From assembly GCF_014518315.1 (NCBI RefSeq), contig NZ_JACVEL010000007.1:1-64000 (forward strand): a stretch of DNA of 64,000 nt, written 5' to 3'. Positions 1-6,024 of the stretch are shown here, in pieces. The notes under the pieces were generated by a model. The model ran no database searches and was not told the DNA's origin. It saw nothing but the letters and a program-made list of their open reading frames with translations. Numbering within the stretch: the stretch's first letter is position 1; each line of letters opens with the position of its first letter. The stretch comes from Taishania pollutisoli (GTDB taxonomy: Bacteria > Bacteroidota > Bacteroidia > Flavobacteriales_D > Crocinitomicaceae). The translations under genes were made by a program, and so were the position numbers.

Positions 1-76
1 CGGCGAAAGCCGTAAAACTATAAAATCAACCTAAACTAACAGCGGAAATCCGTCCAATTAATAAGGGGTCGATACA

Positions 77-203
77 CTTTATAATTTCGCAAATCTTCGG
101 AGCCTTACTAAATTATAATGAAACAAAAAGCCAATCATTTCTGATGAGCTGTTGTGGTGAGCCCCAAAAGGATTCGAACCAAACATGCCAAAAGTTCTAA
201 CTT
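77..203. repeat. Left copy of ~127-bp direct repeat (putative att site)
   Basis: This matches 4262-4388 in the same orientation with seven mismatches that I can count (for example at 115, 140, 145, 162, 180, 184 and 189) and no gaps. It begins CTTTATAATTTCGCAAATC, which at the right copy spans the last codons and stop of the recombinase gene. It contains a hairpin-like stretch and the tRNA T-arm-like string GGATTCGAACC. The two copies bracket the restriction-modification genes and the recombinase. They therefore look like the two ends of an integrated element, or a duplication made when it inserted. Confidence 0.8.
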
Positions 204-310
204 CTCCTAACTTTTTTAGGTGTTGAAAATGAGTGATGTATAAATCAAAAAGCCGGCCCTGATTGAATTGACTTAACTTTGTGACCCCGGATAGATTAGT
301 TCCTGATCCC
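125..310. repeat. Tandem degenerate tRNA-3'-end modules (left set)
   Basis: Two modules start with AAAAAGCC plus a hairpin remnant. Each continues into GTGAGCCCC or GTGACCCCGG followed by GGATTCGAACC or a decayed version of it. GTGAG begins at 157 and GTGAC at 281, a spacing of 124 bp. The layout copies the intact tRNA-Arg gene at 4590-4663 read from its 3' side: terminator hairpin, then acceptor 3' strand, then T-arm. A third, more diverged module (hairpin 415-443, GTGACCCC at 449, TTCGAAC at 470) lies further right. Confidence 0.65.
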
Positions 311-550
311 TTCGGATTGACGTGCAGTGGATTAAAAGCATCAGTCGCTCCGCGCCTTGACGTGCTTTTCTCGTTTACCGTTCACTTGAACAAGTTCAGT
401 TCGCTTTAAACGAAAAAAGCACTCGCTTCGCGAATGCTTTTTATCAGAGTGACCCCAACAGGAGAAATTTCGAACTTTTTGATGGAGGATTTGGAGTGGG
501 TTTTACAATTAGAAATGATTGAAAAATATGAAGTTTCAATAAAACTAGAA

Positions 551-683
551 GTATAACGGATCGGGGCTTTGCGATGGTGGGGCAATCGAAGCGAAAATCT
601 TCAATTTTGCACAAAAGTTGAACCGAATAACTACCGTTGAACTTTGCAGTTTCGCCCCACTATTGCAAAACCCTTGTTATGCC
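551..683. repeat. Long imperfect inverted repeat, integron-attC-like
   Basis: The left arm GTATAAC...GGGGCTTTGCGATGGTGGGGC (551-583) pairs with the right arm GCCCCACTATTGCAAAACCC...GTTATGC (654-682). Most differences are transitions that allow G-U pairs, and the left arm carries a few extra bases near ATAAC. A ~70-nt spacer separates the arms. The overall plan, with outer TAAC/GTTA boxes, long imperfect arms and a position just 3' of the cassette gene, resembles integron attC sites. The outer boxes do not match the strict RYYYAAC/GTTRRRY consensus, so this is a resemblance and not an identification. Confidence 0.6.
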
Positions 684-715
684 TTCGTTGTTTGAGGCGT
701 AAATGTGTTGGACAA

Positions 716-1816
716 TTATTCTCTCACTATAAATAAGCAAGTAGCGTAACATTCATAATTTGTTCCTTGCCAATTAAAATTAGTTCTATATTGATTAAAG
801 TCTACATTTTGGTTTTCATTTAAAAAGTCATTAATCCTTGTTCTTAAAACTTCTCCGTTTCTTTTTAATTTCCAACTTTCTTCAAGATGATTTCTATCAA
901 TTAAAACAAGGAAAAATCTATTTGCAGCATCAAATCTTCTGGGTGCCTGATTTTCATAAAACCAAATAGTAAGTTCTTGAGGATTAGCTAATGTTTCATC
1001 AATAATTTCTGTTCTTGTGTTGTGAAATGCCTGAATGAATGATTGAGCTTCCTCACTTGGATTTTCAGTTATTCGATTGATTAATTCGTTAAATTGCTCC
1101 TCGTCATTTAAAGTTCTGTCGTATGGAATTCTATTTCTTCTTGCAAATGCTCGTAATTCAATAATTTCTCTTTCGGGCAGTCCCCTATGTCTTCTTTTAA
1201 GTTTCATAAACCCATCTGGGAAAAATGTGACTTTTAAATCAAAAGGGAAATTGTTCCAGAAAAAGTCCACTTTTTTCACTAAACCAACTGCAGGAATAAT
1301 ATTTTGATGGTCTTTAAAAATATCCTCGATAAGGATTGAAGTCCAGAAATTATACCATGACCACAATACATAGTTTCTGATTTTCCCATTTAATTCATTT
1401 TGAACTTTTGCTTCTAAGACATCTAAGTCAGAAACGTCTTTTATATAATTTTTTACAATATAAACTTCGACTTCGCTTTGATGGAAACCACCTGAGTCAA
1501 TATGGTTTAACCTATATAAATGATGATAAAGTTGTTCTTCGTTTTGCCGTCTTATAATTCGTTCTTCTTGATAAATTTCTCTGATAAAATTATCAATAGT
1601 TTCTTGTAAAATATTTTGACAAAATAAATGTTCAAATAACTGTCGTCCTTGAATATTGTCTATGTCAACATCGGCTAACAGGGCTAGCCTTCTCAGAATT
1701 TCAGCCCTAGAAAGTGAACGAAGTTTTAGAAAATAATTTCCATATTGATGATTTAAAATGGTGTCAAAATCATTATTCTGGTATGCACTATTTAATGTTC
1801 TAAATATTTCTATCAT
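716..1816 (-). CDS. Probable type II restriction endonuclease
   Basis: This 366-residue protein starts 2 nt after the stop of the adenine methylase gene, in the same direction, as expected for the endonuclease of a type II restriction-modification operon. A PD-(D/E)xK-like active site can be proposed: D184 in KKVDFF, then D193-x-K195 in PFDLKVT, with an acidic residue (E164) in the preceding helix. No other domain is recognisable, and the recognition sequence cannot be read from the protein. The gene is clearly AT-rich compared with the chromosome to the right, consistent with transfer. The attC-like inverted repeat lies immediately 3' of its stop. The assignment rests on the partner gene plus the motif, so the family is uncertain. 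Confidence 0.7.
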   Translation of the reverse strand: MIEIFRTLNSAYQNNDFDTILNHQYGNYFLKLRSLSRAEILRRLALLADVDIDNIQGRQLFEHLFCQNILQETIDNFIREIYQEERIIRRQNEEQLYHHLYRLNHIDSGGFHQSEVEVYIVKNYIKDVSDLDVLEAKVQNELNGKIRNYVLWSWYNFWTSILIEDIFKDHQNIIPAVGLVKKVDFFWNNFPFDLKVTFFPDGFMKLKRRHRGLPEREIIELRAFARRNRIPYDRTLNDEEQFNELINRITENPSEEAQSFIQAFHNTRTEIIDETLANPQELTIWFYENQAPRRFDAANRFFLVLIDRNHLEESWKLKRNGEVLRTRINDFLNENQNVDFNQYRTNFNWQGTNYECYATCLFIVRE

Positions 1817-1818
1817 TG

Positions 1819-2928
1819 TTATAAAACTTTTGATTTTTTTGTTTCATTTTGATAATTCGAAACAAAATGTTTTTTCTTTGGCTTACATACAAATAGTATT
1901 TCTTGACTACCTGCAACGCTTCCTTTTCCACCTCTTCCGTTTTGATATGTTTTTGCTTCTACTGTTACGTTTCGGTATTTTGAAATTAATTTTTCAAATT
2001 CTTCAATTCCTGGATAACTTCTATTGTTGTAGCTAATTAACCAATTCGGAATTTCTTCTGATAATTCAAATAGCTTTTCAAAAGAAGATATAACATCTCT
2101 TTTTTTGTCAAAACCGCTAAATCTTTGTGGTTCATAACGTTTAATACCATTTATAAAATCTTTGTCTTTCCAATATTCCGTATAAGTTTCTAACAAATGG
2201 TAAAAACCTTGATAGTCTGCGTGACTATCACAGTATGGAGGGTCGAAATATGCCAAATCTACATTTTCTATTTTAGGTAGTAAGTCTAAAATATTCTGGT
2301 TGAAACTTTGGTTGTCTTGCTGGTTGTCAAAAACAGCGTCATTGTATTTTGGAAGTAACTCTTCAAAAATTTCTTTGACTGGTCTTATTAAACTTCTGTT
2401 GCGTTTTATCCTTTCTGGGTCGCTTGCATAGACCAAAGCTTGCGTATGACCAAAATGTCCCATTGTTATTTTTCGGGTCATACTTCTATTGATAACCGTG
2501 AAAGCAAGAGCTTGCTTAAACTCGTTTTCTAATAATGGAATATTTGCTCTGAAATTATCTAAAAACTGTGCCTCTTCTTTTTCAAAGAATACATTTGTAA
2601 ATGTATTTTCAATTAAGTCAAATTCGTTTTTGTTTTTTGCAGGCTGAAAAAGAATATCTAAATCTGTTTTGTCTAATTTGGTGGACTTGTTCTCAATTAA
2701 AGCTTTTCCAATTTGATTATTAAAATTTAAAAAATCGTTAGTAATTACTTTACATCCTTGTTGTTTTAATAAATAACCAACAGATTGCGAACCAGAAAAA
2801 GCATCAATCGCAGAGTTTATATTTTTAGGAATGAACTGATTAAGCCAAGGCAATAAAGTATGCTTTGCACCTAAATATTGAGGTTCAGGAAATTGGTAAT
2901 TAAAATATTGATATTCTTCAAAAAGCAT
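1819..2928 (-). CDS. D12-class N6-adenine DNA methyltransferase (type II RM)
   Basis: This 369-residue enzyme transfers a methyl group from S-adenosylmethionine to adenine in a specific DNA site. The order of motifs is that of the D12 (alpha, Dam-like) class: motif X QYLGAKHTLLPWL near residues 18-30, motif I IDAFSGSQSVGYLL at 41-54 for SAM binding, then a long target-recognition region, and the catalytic motif IV YFDPPY at 227-232. The start is preceded (minus strand) by TAAATTTTG, close to the Bacteroidota -7 box. It is first in the operon and the putative endonuclease follows 2 nt later. This order lets protective methylation precede cutting. The gene is AT-rich and lies between the long direct repeats, so it is likely mobile cargo. 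Confidence 0.92.
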   Translation of the reverse strand: MLFEEYQYFNYQFPEPQYLGAKHTLLPWLNQFIPKNINSAIDAFSGSQSVGYLLKQQGCKVITNDFLNFNNQIGKALIENKSTKLDKTDLDILFQPAKNKNEFDLIENTFTNVFFEKEEAQFLDNFRANIPLLENEFKQALAFTVINRSMTRKITMGHFGHTQALVYASDPERIKRNRSLIRPVKEIFEELLPKYNDAVFDNQQDNQSFNQNILDLLPKIENVDLAYFDPPYCDSHADYQGFYHLLETYTEYWKDKDFINGIKRYEPQRFSGFDKKRDVISSFEKLFELSEEIPNWLISYNNRSYPGIEEFEKLISKYRNVTVEAKTYQNGRGGKGSVAGSQEILFVCKPKKKHFVSNYQNETKKSKVL

Positions 2929-3192
2929 TTTTATCTCTTAAATTTAAGTCTGCAAGTTACAAAATTTAACTCTTCTAATTTTGAGAAGCATTAGGAATTT
3001 CCGTCCAATGTCAGCACAAATGTTGATTGTTACACGGTCGTCCTACAATGAGGCATAACTTATTTATTGACGAATATAATCAAGATTTTTGTTTTTCAGC
3101 GGCGATTCAAAAAAAATTGAATTACAGAGGATAAGCTTAAAAATATTTTGCGTATTTTTAATTGTTTAATTTTAACTTTTATTGCGCGATAA
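2929..3192. promoter_or_regulatory. Divergent control region between RM operon and recombinase
   Basis: This 264-bp AT-rich spacer lies between the leftward methylase and the rightward recombinase, so it should hold both promoters. On the minus strand TAAATTTTG precedes the methylase. No good TAnnTTTG box was found before the recombinase. The string TTTCCGTCCAAT at 2995 echoes AAATCCGTCCAAT at 47-59. GGCATAAC (3051-3058) is the inverse of GTTATGCC at the right arm of the attC-like repeat. Confidence 0.4.
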
Positions 3193-4269
3193 ATGAAGCC
3201 AGAATTAATCCATCAGCTCTCATTCAAGGAGTGTGTGCATAGAAATCAAAAAGTGATCCTATGCACCTTCCCATACAAACCCGAACTTTTGAAGGAGTTT
3301 CGGAGCGAATTTCCTTCGGCTAAATGGTCCCGAACGCATAACTCCTGGTACGTAAAAGATTCAACACTTTACCGATTACGACTAAAGCTTCCTCTCCCTG
3401 AGATTGGCGACGTCTGGTTATCTAAATTATATGAACACAATAAAACTGAATTTATTAAATTTCGAAATGCGCTTACCCAAAAGGCATTCTCACCCAACAC
3501 AATCAACACCTATCTAAGCGAATTTGCTCAGCTTCTCGTTCTTCTCAAGAACCATCCTATAGATGCCATGACATCTGAACGCCTCAATTCCTATTTTTTG
3601 TACTGTATAAAAAAATTAAAACACTCCGAAGCACAAGTACATTCAAGAATGAATGCAGTAAAGTCATATTTTCGACTAGTGCTTAACAAAGAAGCCGTGT
3701 TCGATAATGTTATTCGCCCCAAACCTCATAAACAACTACCGAAAGTATTGAGCAAACAAGAAATTGCTAAACTCTTTACAGCAACGAAAAACTTAAAGCA
3801 CTTACTTATTCTGAAAACAGCTTATGGAATGGGACTTAGAGTAAGTGAATTAATCGCATTGAAGGTAAATGATGTTGACCTGGACAGAAGGCAGGCTCAT
3901 ATTGTTTCATCGAAAGGAAAAAAAGATAGATACGTTCACTTTCCAGAGAGTCTCAAACCACTTTACCTGGATTATTTAAAAGCCTATCAACCATCGATTT
4001 ATTTGTTTGAAGGACAGTTTTCCGAACAATACACTGTTAGAAGTGCCCAATCTGTTTTTCGTAATGCAATGAAAAAAGCTGGGATTAACAAAAGCTCAGG
4101 AATTCACGGTTTGCGCCATTCCTATGCCACACATTTACTTGAAGCAGGAACAGATATGGTTTTTATTCAAAAATTACTAGGACACAATCATATCAAGACG
4201 ACTGAAATTTATGCGAAAGTTTCCAATAAGACACTTTCTAACGTTCAAAGTCCATTGGATGCTTTATAA
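3193..4269 (+). CDS. Tyrosine recombinase (phage/Xer-type integrase)
   Basis: This is a site-specific recombinase of 358 residues. The catalytic domain has the full tyrosine-recombinase set: R216 in GLRVSEL, K241/K243 in SSKGKKDR, H305-x-x-R308 in HGLRHSYATHLLEAG, H331 in LLGHNH and nucleophile Y340 in TTEIYAKV. A SAM-like core-binding domain spans about residues 75-165. About 70 extra N-terminal residues (including KWSRTHNSWYV) precede it and may bind arm sites. The insertion that marks true integron integrases between patches II and III is absent. The last codons and the stop fall inside the right copy of the long direct repeat, the usual place for an integrase next to its attachment site. 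It probably moves the adjacent restriction-modification genes at or near the tRNA-Arg locus. Confidence 0.9.
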   Translation: MKPELIHQLSFKECVHRNQKVILCTFPYKPELLKEFRSEFPSAKWSRTHNSWYVKDSTLYRLRLKLPLPEIGDVWLSKLYEHNKTEFIKFRNALTQKAFSPNTINTYLSEFAQLLVLLKNHPIDAMTSERLNSYFLYCIKKLKHSEAQVHSRMNAVKSYFRLVLNKEAVFDNVIRPKPHKQLPKVLSKQEIAKLFTATKNLKHLLILKTAYGMGLRVSELIALKVNDVDLDRRQAHIVSSKGKKDRYVHFPESLKPLYLDYLKAYQPSIYLFEGQFSEQYTVRSAQSVFRNAMKKAGINKSSGIHGLRHSYATHLLEAGTDMVFIQKLLGHNHIKTTEIYAKVSNKTLSNVQSPLDAL

Positions 4270-4388
4270 TTTCGCAAATCTTCGGAGCCTTACTAAATTC
4301 TAATGAAACAAAAAGCCAATCATTGCTGAGGAGCTGTTGTGGTGAGACCCAAAAGGATTCGAACTAAAAATGCTAAAAGTTCTAACTT
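4262..4388. repeat. Right copy of ~127-bp direct repeat (putative att site)
   Basis: Same orientation and about 94% identity to 77-203. It starts within the last codons of the recombinase gene (CTTTATAA includes its stop) and runs through a tRNA-T-arm-like string GGATTCGAACT to AAAAGTTCTAACTT. The two copies are 4185 bp apart, which would be the element length. Confidence 0.8.
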
Positions 4389-4513
4389 TCTAAATTGATG
4401 TAAAGAGCTGAAAAATAGATTTTAATATAATGAAAAAGCCAACCCTAATGGATTGGCTTTAACTTGTGACCCCGGAGGGATTCTAACCAAAAATATCAAA
4501 AGTTCTAACTTTT
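4310..4513. repeat. Tandem degenerate tRNA-3'-end modules (right set)
   Basis: Two modules lie between the recombinase and the intact tRNA-Arg gene. GTGAGACCC starts at 4342 and GTGACCCCGG at 4466 (124 bp apart), and the equivalent GTGATCCCG of the true tRNA gene starts at 4589 (123 bp further). Each has AAAAAGCC plus a hairpin on its left and GGATTCGAAC/GGATTCTAACC then AAAAGTTCTAACTTT on its right. The second shares the same hairpin (GCCAACCCTAATGGATTGGC) as the real tRNA terminator. They look like displaced tRNA 3' ends from repeated integration. Confidence 0.7.
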
Positions 4514-4555
4514 TAAATCATTTTAAAGTATTGAAAAATAGATTGATGGGTAATT

Positions 4556-4584
4556 AAAAAGCCAACCCTAATGGATTGGCTTTT
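4556..4584 (-). terminator. Terminator of tRNA-Arg
   Basis: The hairpin AGCCAACCC-TAAT-GGATTGGCT, read on the minus strand, is followed by a run of T (plus-strand AAAAA at 4556-4560) just 3' of tRNA-Arg. Copies of the same hairpin occur in the degenerate modules at its left. Confidence 0.75.
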
Positions 4585-4589
4585 CTTTG

Positions 4590-4663
4590 TGATCCCGTCT
4601 GGATTCGAACCAGAGACCTACTGCTTAGAAGGCAGTTGCTCTATCCAGCTGAGCTACGGGACC
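4590..4663 (-). tRNA. tRNA-Arg (anticodon UCU)
   Basis: Read on the minus strand it begins GGTCCCGTAGCTCAGCTGG and ends CGGGATCA. The acceptor arms GGTCCCG and CGGGATC pair with one G-U. The anticodon loop is CTTCTAA, giving UCU, and the T-arm carries GGTTCGAATCC. CCA is not encoded. It is the first of three tRNA genes here on the minus strand and the likely attachment target for the neighbouring recombinase element, since its 3' end is repeated in degenerate form to the left. Confidence 0.95.
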
Positions 4664-4678
4664 TGAAAATGTATAAAT

Positions 4679-4708
4679 AAAAAAGGGAGATGCGGAACAT
4701 CTCCCTAA
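4679..4708 (-). terminator. Terminator of tRNA-Pro
   Basis: The stem GGGAGATG-CGGAA-CATCTCCC is followed on the minus strand by TTTTTTATTTAT, directly 3' of tRNA-Pro. Confidence 0.75.
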
Positions 4709-4709
4709 G

Positions 4710-4784
4710 TCGGGGTGGCAGGATTCGAACCTGCGACCTCCTGGTCCCAAACCAGGCGCGATAACCGAGCTACGCTACACCCCG
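4710..4784 (-). tRNA. tRNA-Pro (anticodon UGG)
   Basis: The minus strand reads CGGGGTGTAGCGTAGC at the 5' end and CACCCCG plus discriminator A at the 3' end, giving a 7-bp acceptor stem. The anticodon loop TTTGGGA between CCTGG and CCAGG gives UGG. The T-arm contains GGTTCGAATCC. CCA is not encoded. Confidence 0.95.
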
Positions 4785-4990
4785 ATACCTTGGAATTGTC
4801 TTCCAATGAATCTTTTTTATTTCAACTTTTAATGAGAACGTTTTCTCAAAAGCGAGTGCAAAATTAAGTTAATTGAAACTATTTTGCAACTTTTATTTTA
4901 CTTTTCTGTTAACTTTTTTTCTTTGGGTTAACAATCAGTAATTTATATTGAAAGAAAATTAATCAGTTACCGGATTCCTTCTGCAATTCG

Positions 4991-5011
4991 TATTGCGGTA
5001 GGAGCGGGATT
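4991..5011. repeat. Partial copy of tRNA-Ser 3' end
   Basis: TATTGCGGTAGGAGCGGGAT matches 5101-5120 with a single mismatch (A for G at 5000) and then diverges inside the T-arm. It is a 3'-end remnant of the neighbouring tRNA-Ser gene, of the kind left by past integrations. Confidence 0.6.
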
Positions 5012-5105
5012 ATTGTCGACAGTCGTCTCCAATAGCCTCCGCTTTGTTGCGGCGCGAACCCTTTGGTTCTCATCCCGGTGTTTTTATTCCCCTCAATTAT
5101 TATTG

Positions 5106-5192
5106 CGGTGGGAGCGGGATTCGAACCCGCGGTACAGTTACCCGTACGTCAGTTTAGCAAACTGGTGGTTTCAGCCTCTCACCCATCCCACC
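5106..5192 (-). tRNA. tRNA-Ser (anticodon GCU)
   Basis: The minus strand starts GGTGGGATGGGTGAG and ends TCCCACC plus discriminator G, forming a 7-bp acceptor stem. The anticodon loop TTGCTAA gives GCU. Its 87-nt length and long variable arm are typical of a serine tRNA. The T-arm contains GGTTCGAATCC. Confidence 0.95.
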
Positions 5193-5272
5193 CGGTGTTC
5201 AAAGAACGGACGGCAAAAGTAGTAATTAGATTCATATCAACAAGCATTTTCAAAAAAAATAATTGAAATTTC

Positions 5273-5280
5273 TATCTTTG
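5273..5280 (+). promoter_or_regulatory. -7 box before coaX
   Basis: TATCTTTG fits the Bacteroidota -7 consensus TAnnTTTG and ends 9 nt before ATG 5290. It lies inside the longer open frame that begins at 5263, which argues that 5290 is the true start and that the leader is very short. Confidence 0.6.
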
Positions 5281-5289
5281 TTAGCAGAA

Positions 5290-6024
5290 ATGGAAAAAAA
5301 ACAGATACTTGCCGTTGATCTTGGCAACTCGTATGTGAAAATTGGTTGTTTCATTAACAATGAGTTAACGGAAGTGAAACGCGTTTCCTGGACAGATGTG
5401 CTGGAAAATGATCCGCTGAAAAAAGAAATAGAAAAACAGGAGGGAATTTTCTCTTCCGTACTCTCAGAAGGGCAAAATGAAGCTTTCAAAAAGCGTTTCC
5501 CCCTGTTAAAACAATTTGATTCCGGGATGATTTTGCCGGTTTCCCTGAACTATGCAACTCCTGAAACACTGGGAAAAGACCGGTTGTGTAATGCAGTAGG
5601 GGGGTGGAACCAGGCAGAGAAGAAGACCAATGTATTGGTTGTAGACGTGGGGACATGTATCAAACTGGATGTCGTCACACATGACGGAATCTACCAGGGA
5701 GGATCAATCAGTCCGGGAATCCGCCTGCGGTATCAGTCATTAAATGATTATACGGCAAACCTCCCACTAATCAGTGAAACCACACAGGTCGAATTAATCG
5801 GGAAGTCAACGAAAGAATCAATGCACTCAGGAGTGATCAATGGGATGCAGGCTGAAATAAATGGTTTGATTGCGCGTTATGAACAAAAATATGAATCATT
5901 AACTATTTTTGTGACCGGAGGAGATGCGAAATACTTTGATTTGGAAACAAAAAATAACATCTTTGCAAACAAAAATTTAACCCTGGAAGGGCTTTATCAA
6001 ATATATGTATTCAATGTTCAATAG
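5290..6024 (+). CDS. coaX: Type III pantothenate kinase
   Basis: It phosphorylates pantothenate with ATP, the first step of coenzyme A synthesis in the cytoplasm. The 244-residue product has the type III (ASKHA-fold) signatures: DLGNSYVKIG at the N terminus for phosphate binding, DRLCNAVGGW, DVGTCIKLDVV in the middle, GGSISPGIRLR, and VTGGDA near the C terminus. The start is placed at 5290, not at the upstream in-frame ATG at 5263, because a clear -7 box lies between the two. The gene runs into the outer-membrane protein gene with a short overlap, and lptC follows. I recall this gene order from other Bacteroidota, which supports the call. Confidence 0.93.
   Translation: MEKKQILAVDLGNSYVKIGCFINNELTEVKRVSWTDVLENDPLKKEIEKQEGIFSSVLSEGQNEAFKKRFPLLKQFDSGMILPVSLNYATPETLGKDRLCNAVGGWNQAEKKTNVLVVDVGTCIKLDVVTHDGIYQGGSISPGIRLRYQSLNDYTANLPLISETTQVELIGKSTKESMHSGVINGMQAEINGLIARYEQKYESLTIFVTGGDAKYFDLETKNNIFANKNLTLEGLYQIYVFNVQ

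Larger units (their letters stand above)
1..715. other. Gene-free left flank of accessory island
   Basis: No convincing gene is visible here. The stretch holds the left copy of the long direct repeat (77-203), three degenerate tRNA-3'-end modules with their hairpins (around 125-180, 247-310 and 413-478), and a long imperfect inverted repeat (551-683) directly downstream of the endonuclease gene that is read leftwards and ends at 716. A small GC hairpin (CGGCGAAAGCCG) opens the window at 1-12. The content is recombination debris and attachment-site-like sequence rather than coding sequence. Confidence 0.7.
4270..5105. other. tRNA-rich stretch without protein genes
   Basis: About 0.8 kb holds two degenerate modules (4310-4513), tRNA-Arg (4590-4663), tRNA-Pro (4710-4784), their terminators, and an AT-rich spacer (4785-4990). 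A 21-bp near copy of the tRNA-Ser 3' end follows (4991-5011). The rest of 5012-5105 is unassigned sequence, including GCGAACCCTTTGGTTC. No protein-coding gene is supported. Confidence 0.75.

Noticed and set aside
3193-4269. Recombinase as a true integron integrase (IntI)
   Set aside because: The insertion that marks IntI between catalytic patches II and III is missing; only the attC-like hairpin supports an integron, so I call it a general tyrosine recombinase.
5013-5266. Two open frames of 67-69 codons across the tRNA-Ser gene
   Set aside because: They run antisense through the tRNA and its partial copy; no start signal, no family, and typical of tRNA-sequence translations (WERDSNPR-type strings).
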